Shown: piece by piece, positions 45,752 to 58,095 of the stretch
Layout: every line of letters starts with the position of its first letter
Numbering within the stretch: the first letter of the stretch is position 1
Assembly: GCF_024679095.1 (NCBI RefSeq)
Contig: NC_066512.1
Coordinates: 9,685,613 to 9,749,612, forward strand
DNA length: 64,000 nucleotides
Direction of reading: 5' to 3'
DNA from: Eriocheir sinensis
Lineage: Eukaryota > Arthropoda > Malacostraca > Decapoda > Varunidae
Notes under the pieces: generated by a model
What the model saw: only the letters and a program-made list of their open reading frames with translations
What the model was told of the DNA's origin: nothing
Databases searched by the model: none
Made by a program: the position numbers and the translations under genes

Positions 45752-47502
45752 CACCTTGCTTTTACTAATTATTCCCGTGACTTCTGGCACCTAGCCAAAA
45801 ATATCTCCTCCAATTTCACTTCTTCCTCTTTCCCTCCTCTCCTTAAACCTGACGGCAGCACTGCCATCTCATCTGTCTCTAAAGCTGAACTCTTCGCTCA
45901 AACTTTCTATAAGAACTCCACCCTAGACGATTCTAGGCATATTCCTCCTATTCACCCCCCCTCTGACTCCCTTATACCTATTATTAAGATTCTTCCTAAT
46001 GATGTTTTATATGCCCTCTCTGGCCTCAACTCTCAGAAGGGTTATGGACCTGATGGAGTGCCTCCTATTGTCCTTAAAAACTGTGCTTCCCTACTGACAC
46101 CCTGCCTGGTCAAATTCTTTCGTCTCTGCCTAACAACATCTACCTTTCCTTCCTGCTGGAAGTATGCCTTTGTACAGCCTGTGCCTAAGAAGGGTGACCG
46201 TTCCAATCCCTCAAACTACCGCCCTATAGCTTTGCTTTCCTGTCTATCTAAAGCTTTTGAATCAATCCTTAACCGGAAGATTCAAAAGCACCTTTCCACT
46301 TCTAACCTTCTATCTGATCGCCAGTATGGGTTCCGCAAGGCGATCTTATTGCTCTCTTAACTGATTCTTGGTGATCCTCTCTTAGCCGTTTCGGTGAAAC
46401 TTTCTCAGTTGCGCTAGACATATCAAAAGCCTTCGATGGAGTCTGGCACAAGTCTTTGATTTCTAAACTGCCCTCTTTCGGATTCAATCCCTCTCTCTGC
46501 TCCTTTATCTCCAGTTTCCTTTCCGGCCGTTCTATCTCTGCGGTGGTAGACGGTCACTGTTCTTCCCCTAAACCTATCAACAGTGGTGTTCCACAGGGCT
46601 CTGTCCTATCACCCACTCTCTTCCTGTTCTTCATCAATGATCTTCTTTCCATAACAAACTGTCCTGTCCACTCATACGCCGACGACTCCACTCTGCATTA
46701 TTCAACTTCTTTCAATAGAAGGCCATCCCAACAGGAAGTACACGACTCCAGACTGGAGGCTGCAGAACGCTTAACCTCAGACCTTGCTATCATTTCCGAT
46801 TGGGGTAGAATTAACCTTGTGTCCTTCAATGCCTCAAAAACTCAATTTCTCCACCTATCAACTCGACGCAATCTTCCAAACACCTACCCCCTGTTTTTCG
46901 ACAACACTCAGCTGTCACCCTCTTCAACACTAAACATCCTCGGTCTATCCTTAACTCAAAATCTCAACTGGAAACTTCACATCTCCTCTCTCGTTAAATC
47001 AGCTTCCTCGAGGTTGGGGGTTCTGTATCGTCTTCGCCAGTTCTTCTCCCCCGCGCAGTTGCTATCCATATACAGGGGCCTTGTCCGCTCTCGTATGGAG
47101 TATGCATCTCACGTGTGGGGGGGCTCCACTGAAACAGCTCTTCTGGACAAAGTGGAGTCTAAGACTCTTGGTCTCATCAGCTCTCCTCCTCCTACTGATA
47201 GTTTTCTATCTCTTAGATTCCGTCGCGATGTTGCCTCTCTTTCTATCTTCTATCGCTCTTTCACGCTGATTGCTCTTCTGAACTTGCTAACTGCATGTCT
47301 CCCCCCCTCCCGCTGCCCTACTGCACACGACTTTCTACTCATGCTCATCCCTATATATGCAAGAGTTAACCAGCATCTTATCTCTTTCATCCCTCACGCT
47401 GGTAAACTCTGGAAGAATCTTCCTTCATCTGTATTTCCTCCTTCCTATGACTTGAACACTTTCAAGAGAAGGGTATCAGGACACCCCTCCTCCCGAAATT
47501 GA
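45752..47502 (+). pseudogene. LINE B reverse transcriptase, copy 3
   Basis: KGYGPDGVPPIVLKN, FVQPVPKKGDRSNPSNYRP, LLSDRQYGFRKA, a frameshift at about 46345, LDISKAFDGVW, GVPQGSVLSPTLFLFFINDL, CPVHSYADDSTLHYST with both catalytic Asp residues (about 46680), FNASKTQFLHLS, LGLSLTQNLNWKLH, EYASHVWGGSTETALLDKVE and a terminal part ending PSSRN at 47502. The second part is open for 348 codons, so this catalytic domain is close to intact. A frame change near 47270 exchanges the last part relative to copy 1. Confidence 0.9.
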
Positions 47503-47640
47503 CCTCTCTTTCGGCCACCTCTTTTGATTCTTTTTTTGTAGGAGCAGCGAGTAGCGGGCTTTTTTTTTTTATCATCGTTTCCTTTTTTTGTTTACCCTTG
47601 AGCTGTCTCCTCTGTTGTAAAAAAGAAAATATATATGAAA

Positions 47641-47903
47641 TGCTACATGTGGAATGGCAAGACAACCACAGTCTCCGATAACATAACATACTCTCTACAA
47701 GAGAACTGTGGGAAAACCCAGTCCAAGGCAGGCCCTGGTCTGCCCTGGCAGACATATGATGAACAACTAAAACAACAACTGATTTAATTCTCAACCATTG
47801 TCTGCCTATTGAAGTTGCCCTCATTTTGGTATGAGAGACTGCCATGCGGGGAACTGAAATAGTTTGCAAATGACCCCCGGATGCTTCCTGCAGCAGAAGA
47901 GTA
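47641..47903. other. Unassigned sequence between LINE B and the next element
   Basis: About 260 bp with no feature that I recognise. Confidence 0.45.
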
Positions 47904-48556
47904 GGGTAAGGTGGCGTAAGTTGCCTCCCCTTAAGGGAGATTGTCTGTTGTAGCCACATTTTTTGCAATAGAATTTTGAAAAAAAGTTATGTTGAAAGCT
48001 TAGGCTAAGGCCTATTTATGGTATATATTATATCCACTCATTATGATTTTGACTTTATTATAATGACAATTTTAAAAAAAATAATAAAGGGGCTTACCCC
48101 CATGTGGGGTAAGAAGCCCTGCAGGTCTTTATCCCACTCTGGCTTTCAATAATAAAACTCACAGAAACATAAGAAAATATTTTTCACATTATAAAAATAT
48201 AAAATGTATTCCCTTTTTGAAAACTATACCCTATAAATCTCTCTTGATAAATATAGGAACACAGTCAAATTTGTCTCCTAATGAATAGAATGTAAAACTA
48301 AACAATTAATTAATTTTATAAAAGGTATCCCCTTCTTTTCGACTAGTAATATTGAACTAGCTTCCCTTTCTTCTGAATTTTTGTAACAAAAGGAACATCT
48401 ACTTTCATGAAAAATACATGGAACTAAATATTCAATTAATTTGATAAAATATGTCTTTTCTGTTGAATATTGATATCTGAAATAGTTAAAAACACCAACT
48501 TCCTTATAGTCTCAAACTCAAAAGTGTTCACTTATGGATGCCTTTCAGAAACTTAA

Positions 48557-48737
48557 ACATGCAGAATGCACAACTGGAATAGGCCTAGATCTGTATGTAT
48601 GTTAAAACTGCGAGTCTGATTAGGCATTACAGTATTGCTATTTTTTTATTTATAGCAATACTGTAATGCCTAATCAGACTCGCAGTTTTGACTTACATAC
48701 AGGGCTAGTTTTTTCTCCAGTTGTGCATTCTGCATGT
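48557..48737. repeat. Hairpin, two 85-bp arms and a 10-base loop
   Basis: Left arm 48557-48641, right arm 48652-48737, nearly perfect near the loop (AAAACTGCGAGTCTGATTAG and onward for over 45 bp) and with mismatches outward. The right arm is at the same time the end of the zinc-finger frame, so the left arm is an inverted duplicate of coding sequence. Confidence 0.95.
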
Positions 48738-48937
48738 GACCAATTTCTACAACCCCGACATTGGACCCATTTTTCTGAAGGTCTGCTATTAGCAAATGGT
48801 GCCCCACACACCAAACAAGGCCATTCATCCTCATCAGACGAAGCTGGAGATGGAGTTTTTTTCTTTGTTGCTGATAATGGATGAGTTGCTGATAATAAAT
48901 GAGAGCTCTGAGATAAATACACAAGATAACCCCACAT
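48674..48937 (-). pseudogene. PHD-like zinc finger, C-terminal end of a transposase
   Basis: 87-codon frame. After an Ala/Thr/Ser-rich lead with ASSDEDEW comes CLVCGAPF, KWVQCRGCRNWSHAEC and a short tail: C-x2-C, C-x2-C-x4-H-x2-C spacing as in PHD or related zinc fingers. Such a finger at the very end of the protein occurs in pogo-like transposases. The last two ligands of a complete PHD finger are not evident, perhaps because the tail comes from the hairpin arm. A host PHD gene is less likely as the surroundings are all repeats. Confidence 0.6.
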
Positions 48938-49334
48938 GTGGGGTAAAAGGCCTCCCTGTGGTCAACTTACCCCAAAGGCACAGGGGGCCTCTTACCCTGG
49001 CAACTCATATATACACAAAATGTCACCATCTTTCCTACGAGTAAGTAGGCAGAGTATAATCACATGCAATATGGTCTAGACATCTTAGAGTAAGTATCCA
49101 TAGCCATCAGGCTAACTCTACAGTTCTTTGTCGTTAATTAGGTATCATTAAAATCACTGAAAACTTACAAGAAATTAGTCAAAAAGAAGAAATGTCCCCT
49201 TGTGGCCAGAGCAACTGTCCATTGTTTACTCCAGTAGTTCCTGTGAGCACAGAGAGTTGGCGTTGCCTACTTGATCATGTGACTGGTTGAGAAAAGAAAG
49301 AAAGAAAGACAAAACCAAGCATCTTACCTTACCC

Positions 49335-50147
49335 TACATATATTTGCCCCCAATCTCCCCGCCACGCCGGTGGGTTTGTTAACATCTGGGTACGGTGGTG
49401 TGCGTTGGTGCCAAACTTCTTGTTCTTAACTAAAATTATTTATCACCACATGTAATAGACGTACATAATGCAAATATATCTAAAATACCATCATACTGAA
49501 ATTAAACTATATATTATTTTGTATCCAAGTATTTCCATTTTATATTTTCATGATATCTAAAATATTCAACATCACTGGACGGTCACCACCGCCACCGTCG
49601 CTGATCAAAAAGTTAACTTGATTTCATCTCTTGCCGTTCGATATCGCCGTCAACGGATGACGAAATGGCTCCCAGTTCCCACTGTCGTCGCTCATACGGG
49701 AAAGTTCGAGACGTCATTAACGTTGAAGGCCACCGTAAAAACGGAATAGCGGGAACCCGGCCTTAGGCTCCCCGGGTTCTCATGGACGTCGCGCCTGCAC
49801 GCGAACCACTCAGCCAGTGCCTCCCTCTTATTTTTCTATTTTCCTTCCTCCCATTCCCCTCTTTCCCTCTCCCTTTCCGTTCCTCTTTTATCCTTCCAAT
49901 TCTCTTAACCTTCTTCCCTTCTCTTTTACCTTATTTCTCCTCCCTTTTCACTCGTTTATCTTTCCACCCCAGTCCCCTTCCTTTTCCTTATCCTTCCTCT
50001 TGCTGCTTACCCCAACCCTTCTTTCCCTCTCCCAAACGTCTTTTCGTTCCCCCTCTTTCTTCCATTCCCACAAAGTCACAACAATAGAGTTCTTGTTAAC
50101 ATATCGCGAGTTTTCTGAATTAGTCCGGATGATTAAAGCCCTGTCCC
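49335..50147. other. Unassigned sequence, partly pyrimidine-rich
   Basis: 49590-49765 belongs to the inverted end described at 43663-49765. A second CCGGGTTCTCA word at 49772 stands head to head with it. 49800-50080 is T/C-rich with low-complexity frames only. Confidence 0.5.
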
Positions 50148-51336
50148 CACTGTACAGACTCTGGGCCACGACAACCCAGCGACTTTTGAATTTGACAAGT
50201 CGACTCCCACGCTCCAAGAATGGGGGAAGTTTTTTGTGGCGTCTTGGTGTCGGCTAGTATGATTGGCGACGGTAGTCGGCCTGTCTGGGACAATCGGCCA
50301 ACTAGTTGCCAGCATGTCGCAGACATGCTGGCAACTAGTCTCAAGACGAGTCTGAACGGTCATTTTTTGAAGTGGCGCCATGTCTACAACAGCCGTGACT
50401 CTGCCGACCGATTGACCAACAGTTGCAGACGACCTTGACGATAGTCTTGCAGACTGTCTGTGAACTGGTTGGCCGACCAGCTGGCCAACAGTTGCCTAGG
50501 AGTTGGCCGACGGTCTTCCCGACGGTCCTCGCGACTCTCTTGGCGGCAGCCTTGCCGACTGTCGCCGAATTCTGCACAGAATTTTAACAGAATATTTTGC
50601 TCGTGGACATCTGCCTAACACTCTTCATGGGTCCTGGGATATATAGGCTATAATGAGGATTCCTTAAAATATGGAATCGTTCCGTATTCGAGAGTGAAAT
50701 GTAGCGTTCCATTTTGAACCAATACGGAATGCCATTTGTTCCGTATTTGGCTGTTTGAATGTTCAAACAGATAAAATTCATTATCTTAAAATTGTACTGA
50801 GCACATTTTTCGGTTAATCACAAAGCCAATCCTCAAAATGTGTCTAGGTTCGTCCTAAAATACGTGTAAAATACGCGGCGCAGTGTTAGCCAATATTTTT
50901 GAGCCGACAGTCGTCACGGACGTCCTTCATTAGGCGAAGACTCTCGTCACGATAGTCCATCATTATTCTTAAGTTGCCGGCACCGACGACTGTGCCGACA
51001 GGAAACGGTCAAAATTTGAAAAATTGCCTCGACAGTCCTAACGACTGTCTCAGGGCTAGCCAAGACTGTTGACGAGTCTTGATGACTCTCCCCGATCTTC
51101 CTCATACCTGAACCGGAAATGACCGTTGATCCAGACCCTTGCCGACTCTTGTGGAAATTTAGCATTGAATACTTCGCGATAACTCTCACGACCCCACACT
51201 CCTTTCCCGACGTCCGCTCAGCATTCGGCGACCGTTTCTAGACCTCTTTCAAGACATGACCGACCCTTTCATATCAACACCCAAGACCTCGTGTACCTAG
51301 AGTCTTGGGTAGTCGTGACCCAGAGTCGGCACAGTG
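50148..51336. mobile_element. TIR element with 31-bp ends, non-autonomous
   Basis: Ends at 50148-50178 (CACTGTACAGACTCTGGGCC...) and the inverse complement of 51306-51336 (CACTGTGCCGACTCTGGGTC...) agree at 27 of 31 positions. The GC-rich subterminal parts are full of CGACAGTC/GACTGTCG and GACGGTC words on both sides, while the centre (50600-50870) is AT-rich. About 1.19 kb, no transposase. No target duplication found (CTGTCCCC versus TGATCAGA outside). Superfamily unknown. Confidence 0.72.
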
Positions 51337-51699
51337 TGATCAGATGAGACGGAAAATGGCTTCTTTCATTACTGATACTGAAAATGTCATCGAGGAGATG
51401 GAGGAGGAGTAGAAGGAGGAGGGAAATGGAAACCAGAAGGGGAAGAGCAACAGTCCTCGGTGAAAATTCTCCTCCATAAGAGCCAGGTATTGTCTGTTCC
51501 TGTTGCTCTCGTTTATTTTTTGGCTGCATTTTTTATAACTATTTCCTTCTCCTGACCATAACTGTCATTTCTTTTTTTGTGTGTGGGAAAGTAAAATAGC
51601 CACGTTTTCAATGTTTGGTCTTTCTGAGTTACTCTACAGGCAAGAAAGAGGTGATAAAGGAAGAAACATGAAAGATCAGTCAACAGAAAGCCTGCAAAG
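51337..51699. other. Stretch without a recognised gene
   Basis: No supported feature; a GGAGGAGGAGTAGAAGGAGG run near 51400. Confidence 0.5.
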
Positions 51700-52570
<871 letters not shown>

Positions 52571-52609
52571 AAATTGCGTAAGTTAACAATAGAGTAAACA
52601 AAAATCTTA

Positions 52610-52762
52610 ATGTCGCGCAACATTCATTTCGACAACCTGCAGTTTGTAGAAGAACTAGCTAGTGACGGAGTACATTTGAGTGAAGCTGGTCGAATGAGAG
52701 TCGAAGCAAAATTGAAAAAGGCTATCAAAGGATTCATCGGAGAAGGCGACTCTGATAAGTGA
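52610..52762 (+). pseudogene. LINE D ORF1 C-terminal end (SGNH block V)
   Basis: A 50-codon open frame with ELASDGVHLSEAGRMRVE, the DxxH block that closes the SGNH esterase in CR1-type ORF1 (compare DGIHLSPVG in LINE A), ending KKAIKGFIGEGDSDK. It stands between two copies of the LINE D 3' end, so it belongs to a second insertion, internally deleted from ORF1 to the last part of ORF2. Confidence 0.65.
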
Positions 52763-52837
52763 GGTGTGGGAACAGTAAGGTTAACAGGGTACTGGAGTGT
52801 ACGCCCGTACCGAAGGTAAACAAGGATCAAAAATTTC

Positions 52838-53312
52838 AATAATAGAGTCGTCGATCACTGGAATAGACTTCCACCGTCAGTAGTTAGCGCACAGAGTATT
52901 AATAGCTTCAAGTCGTCATGGATAAGTACTTAAGGATATAAGATTTTACTGACCCTTTTTCGTATGTTACTGGCAGACTGCAGCACGACTACAACATGAA
53001 GACATATTATTTTCCCCCACAGCTTAGGTCAGCAGTAGCTCAAGTTAAGAGTAGTAATTTCCTCTTATTTCTCTCTATACTGCAAAATTTCCATGTCACT
53101 TTCTTCCTTAAAGGCACATAGTGTCCTCTTCTAACTATTTCCTGCCGGCACGTTGCCGGAGGGAGAGGTGGCTGGGGAGGAGCCTTCATCTATTCTATCC
53201 TGTCCTACCACACGTAGATTACTAGTAGCAGCGGTAGTAAACAGACACCCTCGCCATAGACCGCCAGGTATTCTGATGTCTGTTCTTCCTATGTAATCCT
53301 ATGTAAAACAAA
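52838..53312 (+). pseudogene. LINE D second 3' end with long 3' UTR
   Basis: The first 200 bp repeat 52372-52570 (NNRVVDHWNRLPPSVV region and the CAGACTGCAGCACGA part). The 3' UTR continues through GGAGGGAGAGGTGGCTGGGG and GTAGATTACTAGTAGCAGCG and ends with two CCTATGTAA units, comparable to the CTATGTAAAT tail of LINE A copy 3. Confidence 0.75.
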
Positions 53313-53346
53313 AATATAAATTACTACTAAAGCCTCGTTCTCCTCC

Positions 53347-53396
53347 TTCTCCTCCTCCTCCTCCTCCTCCTCCTCCTCCTCCTCCTCCTCCCTCCT
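53347..53396. repeat. (CTC)n microsatellite
   Basis: CTC triplets with few interruptions, directly before a LINE fragment. Confidence 0.95.
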
Positions 53397-53404
53397 CTGA
53401 CAAA

Positions 53405-53815
<411 letters not shown>

Positions 53816-53928
53816 TATATCAAGGCAGTTCATCCTAAAGAAATTTGTTATCGACAGGAAAGAGTTCAATGACACTATTAAAACCATATCCTTCCTCCCT
53901 TTGTTTCCCGTTTTTTTATCACGTTTCC

Positions 53929-53932
<4 letters not shown>

Positions 53933-54025
<93 letters not shown>
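53933..54025. repeat. (CA)n microsatellite at the LINE E 5' edge
   Basis: Clean (CA)n that passes almost directly into RT coding sequence. Another (CA)n lies at the 3' end of the same LINE. Confidence 0.97.
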
Positions 54026-54027
<2 letters not shown>

Positions 54028-54029
54028 AA

Positions 54030-55290
54030 AGGGAGAGAATTATCTCGGATTGCCAGTTTGGATTCAGGAGAGGGAGGTCGTGTGTCACCAACTTGTTAAG
54101 TTATTACTCAAGGGTGACAGATTTAATACAAGAGAGAGAAGGCTGTGGGGATGGAGTGTACCTGGATTTGAAAAAAGCAATTGACAAAGTACCGCACAGA
54201 AGACTAATTTGGAGAATTACAAATAGGGGTGGAGTGGGTAATGGATTGATTAAGTGGCTGGAGGACTTCCTAACTAACAGGGAAATGAGGATAATAATCA
54301 AGGACAAGGCTTCCAGCTGGTGCCCAGTGAGGAATGGGGTCCCACAAGGTTCGGTGCTGGCGCCAATAATGTTTGCTGTTTATATAAATGATATGGTGGA
54401 GGGAGTGACCAGCTATGTGAGTTTGTTTACAGATGATGCAAAGCTATTGAGATGAGTCAATGATGTGAAAGACTCTGAGGCATTGCAGAGGGACCTGGAC
54501 AATATATAGTAGTGGAGTGGTACATGGCAGATGGAATTCAACCTTGGGAAATGCAAAAAAATAGAGTTTGGTAGGAGTGGTAGAAGATGTGAATATGATT
54601 ATAAGATGGGAAGTGAGATAATATGAAGAGGAATGGAAGAAAAAGCTTTGGGAGTGACTATCTCAGAGAACATGTCACCGGACAAACACATCAACAGGAT
54701 AACGTGACAAACTATGAATTTGCTGAAGAACATAAGGACGGCATTTGTGTATTTGGACGAGAAGATGATGAAGAAAATAATAGTTACAATGATAAGGCCA
54801 AGGTTGGAGTATGCAGCAGTGGTCTGGTCTCCTCATGAAAAGAAGAATATAAGAAAGCTGGAAAGAGTACAGAGAATGGCAACTAAGATGGTACTGGAAC
54901 TTAGGGATCGGACTTACAAGGAGAGACTCAATAGCATGGGGCTCACAACCCTGGAAAGAAGAAGAGAAAGAGGAGACCTGATAGCGGTGTACAGGGTGGC
55001 GAGCGGGATGGATAATCTGGACAGAGAGAACCTGTGTGTGTGTGGAGCGAGAGAGAAACAAGAGGACATGGAAAGAAGTTGAGGGCGACCACGTGTAGGC
55101 GAGATGTGAAAAAGTTTAGCTTCCCAAACAGAATCATTGAGCTGTGGAATGGACTGGAGGAGGAGGTGGTTTGTGCAAGAAATATTCATGATTTTAAGGA
55201 AAAGTTGGATAAGAGAGGATATGGAGACGGGACAGCGCGAGCGTAGCTTTTTTCCCGTATGTCACAACTAGGTAAATACAACTAGGTAAA
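54030..55290 (+). pseudogene. LINE E reverse transcriptase and 3' tail, 5'-truncated
   Basis: IISDCQFGFRRGRSCVTNLL, YLDLKKAIDKVPHRRL (first catalytic region), GVPQGSVLAPIMFAVYIND, VSLFTDDAKLLR (FADD box with Ala to Thr, both Asp kept), then stops near 54455 and 54510, FNLGKCKKIEFG, MIRPRLEYAAVVWSP, LERVQRMATKMV, DRTYKERLNSMGL, and after further frameshifts the terminal IELWNGLEEEVVCA. After the end at 55246 the tail has two AACTAGGTAAATAC units that run into (CA)n. A CR1-like family different from A-D. Confidence 0.88.
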
Positions 55291-55324
55291 TACACACACA
55301 CACACACACACACGCACACACACG
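55291..55324. repeat. (CA)n microsatellite at the LINE E 3' end
   Basis: Starts in the final ATAC of the LINE tail unit, one CG interruption. Confidence 0.95.
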
Positions 55325-55964
55325 TTCACTGTCTATTTATCTTATCAGTCCTTCATCTCTTCCCTCCCTCCTGCTTCATCGCCTTTGCCTCTCACGCTTT
55401 TCTGTCTCACTTTATCTTTCCTTCCTTCTCGCATTCGCTCACTGCCTCCCTCTCTCTTCCACCTTGACCTCCTCCCTTCCTCGCTGCCTCTCACTTTTCA
55501 CTCACACCGCCTTCATCACTCACTCTGAACTTTGATTTATGTTTTTTTTTTATGTTTTCCCCGATCATTCGCTCCATGTATTCATCTATGTATTCTGTTC
55601 TAATTAATGTCAATTGCTACTCTCCTTATCTTTCTATTTATATATCTTGAATTTATCTCTGATTTCATGTATTATTTTTCTTCCTACATTCGTTCGTTTC
55701 TTCATTTGTTCTATTTTTTTCTTAGTTTCATCTTTATTTTTTTGCCATATCTTACCTCCTTTCTGAATCCATTCATCCACTTCATTTTTTCTTCCTCACT
55801 TCAGTAAGAAATGTGATTATGCATTTATCTGTTCCTTCCTACTTCCCTCTCTCTCTCCTTCCATATTTTTCATTAGCTCCTTCCGTTTTTTTTTTAGTTT
55901 ATTTCATCCTTCACACTTTCAGCTATCGCTCTTTCCTTCCTTCCTTCCTTCCTTCCTTCCGTCA
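55325..55964. other. Pyrimidine-rich stretch ending in (CTTC)n
   Basis: T/C-rich sequence with low-complexity frames; a (CTTC)n run at about 55931-55960 abuts LINE F coding sequence. Confidence 0.75.
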
Positions 55965-57860
55965 GTGATACCAGACTACAGAAAAGCAAATTTCAACATA
56001 GCCCGTGAGCTGCTTCCCCCTGCGACCTGGGACCAACTTAACCTCACCGGCAATACAATCGACAACGTTTGGAACGACTTCAAAGATAAGCTTTTGGGGG
56101 TAGAGAAGGCTACAGTGCCTACGGAATCCATGCGATTAAATGCTGCCGTAGATCCACCGTGGATAACCAGAGAAATAAAAAGGGCAGTAAACATAAAGAA
56201 AAGGAATTATAACTCAATGAAAGAGAATGACACGGCCGAAGCCCGTACACAGTACCACACCAGCATCAGAGGAGCTTGTCACACACTTATTCGGAGTAGT
56301 AAACGCAACTATGAAAAACAAATAGCGCACGACATCAAGACCAACATTGGTCCCCTGACTGACGAGACTGTAACTCAGGACAGTAAACAGATGGCCAAAA
56401 TCCTCAATAGTAACTTCGCATCTGCATTCACAGTCGAGGACATCGAAACCATTCCCGAGGGCACTGACCCGCCGAGAGGGATCACGCCCCTGGAATTGAC
56501 TCAATATGCGACCAAGAAGTGAAAAAGTATTTGGACAAACTAGACACGAACAAGTCAACGGGACCTGACAGTTTGTATCCGCGGTTATTAAAAGAGCTTA
56601 AACAACAAATACTTCAGCCACTCACTACCATATTCAACCGGTCAGTACAACTGAACAAGGTCCCAGAAATTGGAAGATGGCGATCGAAACACCAATTTTC
56701 AAAAAGGAGACAAAAGGGTTGCATTAAACAACAGGCCCATAAGTTTGACATCAGTGGCAGGAAAAATACTCGAAAAGATTATTAGAGACAAATTGTTAAG
56801 TTTCTAGAAGACAATAATATAATCTCCGACACCCAGCATGGCTTCAGAAACAAGCACTCCTGCTTAACGAATTTATTAGACTTCTTTCCAGGTATATAAG
56901 AACTGGGATGCCTACATCCCCAGTGATGTTATATACCTGGACTTTCAGAAAGCCATCGACAAGGTACCGCACGAGCGACTCCTTAAGAAACTGCACTCGA
57001 CGGGCATTGGAGCCAATCTCATCGCGTGGATAAGAGATTGGCTCACCGGCAGAAAACAACGAGCACTACTCAACAGACAGCCTTACGATTGGCTTCCAGT
57101 CACAAGTGGAGTGTCTCAGGGGTCAGTGCTTGGACCCATTCTCTTTATCATATATATCAATGACCTATATAATCAAGACTAAAATCCACAATATTGAAAT
57201 TTGCTGATGACACCAAGGTGGGTGGAAAGGCCCTCACAAAGACCGACTGCGAAATCATTCAGAAAGACCTCAATCACATTATCGAATGGTCGGAAAAATG
57301 TCAAATGTCCTTTAATATTGACAAATGCAAAGTCATGCACATTGGGTCCAGAAATAGTAACCACACATACATCATGAATGGGAAACCTCTGCAGGTGATG
57401 CAGGAGGAAAAGGATCTTTGAGTCACTATCAGCAGTGACCTGAAACACGCGAATCACTGTGAAAAAGCATATACAAAGCCAACACTATGCTCGGGTTCAT
57501 AGCGAGGAACTTCGAGTGTAAAACGTCAGACGTGATGCTATCCTTGTATAATTCCATGGTAAGACCGCACTTTGAGTATGCAGTACAGTTCTGAATTACA
57601 CAAAGGACATTGATTTATTGGAAAGGATTCAACGACGCGCCACGAAGATGATTTCAACCTAAAGCGCTCAATCGTACGATGAACGACTCAAGCGACTCAA
57701 TCTCTTTACATTGGAGAAAAGACGCCTACGAGGGAATATGATTCGATTATTCAAGTACCTGAAAAAAATTCAATAACGTCGATTACTCCAAATTCTTTGA
57801 ACTGCAAACCAACTCAAGAACTAGAAATAACGGTTTACCATGTTTCCATGTTTCCATCAT
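55965..57860 (+). pseudogene. LINE F (CR1-like), linker to RT terminus
   Basis: The first frame of 185 codons (DYRKANFNIARELLPP, DPPWITREIKRAVNIKKRNY, SSKRNYEKQIAHDIKTNIGP, SKQMAKILNSNFASAFT) is the endonuclease-RT linker. RT follows in pieces: KKYLDKLDTNKSTGPDSLYP, VAGKILEKIIRDK, DTQHGFRNKHSCLTNLLDF, a frameshifted SESHRQGTAR part, LKFADDTKVGGKALT (both Asp kept), FNIDKCKVMHIGSRN, EEKDL stop VTISSDLKHANHC, MLSLYNSMVRPHFEYAVQF and a worn end near RTRNNGLP (57835). At least five frameshifts or stops. The 5' truncation coincides with a tetranucleotide run. Confidence 0.87.
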
Positions 57861-58043
57861 TCCTCTCCCTCAACATTATTTACAAAATTCGCAAATGCAC
57901 TTTCATCCTCTTATGTAATTCCAAGAAAGTTTGAACAATAAATAACCGTTGGTCTTAAACTTAGCAGAGTTGATCAATATTTCTTACACTCGTAGTGATT
58001 TGCTGAGCTGAAGTATAAAGACAGCAAGTGTCATAATAATTGG

Positions 58044-58046
<3 letters not shown>

Positions 58047-58093
<47 letters not shown>
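58047..58093. repeat. (TC)n microsatellite
   Basis: Clean dinucleotide run after about 180 bp of unassigned sequence. Confidence 0.96.

Positions 58094-58095
<2 letters not shown>

Larger units (their letters stand above)
44400..47640 (+). mobile_element. LINE family B, copy 3, long (Jockey/I-like)
   Basis: Plus-strand LINE with a possible 5' UTR/ORF1 remnant (44400-44690), AP endonuclease (44690-45400), linker, RT (45800-47100), C-terminal region and a 3' UTR that ends T-rich near 47640. The 3' UTR matches the minus-strand copy at 10.6 kb. It is the longest LINE B in the window. Frameshifts near 44880, 45750 and 46345 mean no intact protein. Confidence 0.88.
47904..49334 (-). mobile_element. 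Pogo/Tigger-like DNA element remnant
   Basis: Ends GGGTAAGGT and its complement lie between TA dinucleotides (47902-47903 and 49335-49336), which fits Tc1/mariner-type insertion. Internal CTTACCCC/GGGGTAAG words recur (about 48090-48115 and 48930-49000), so the exact right end is uncertain (49000 is an alternative). The only coding part is a zinc finger on the minus strand, similar to the C-terminal finger of some invertebrate pogo-like transposases. The DDE domain is missing. An 85-bp-arm hairpin lies next to the finger. Confidence 0.5.
43663..49765. mobile_element. Candidate TIR element with nested insertions
   Basis: The left end at 43663-43720 (CCTAGACCGGGTTCTCACTA...) and the inverse complement of the right end at 49708-49765 (CCTAAGGCCGGGTTCCCGC...) agree over about 55 bp with roughly ten differences, including GACGGTGGCC/TACGGTGGCC and ACGTTAATGA. 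Between them lie a SINE, the long LINE B copy and the pogo-like element. Either these are the two ends of one element later filled by insertions, or two separate copies in opposite orientation. No target duplication is visible. Confidence 0.45.

Noticed and set aside
48674..48937. Host PHD-finger gene exon
   Set aside because: No splice sites or further domain; the frame ends inside a hairpin within a TIR element.
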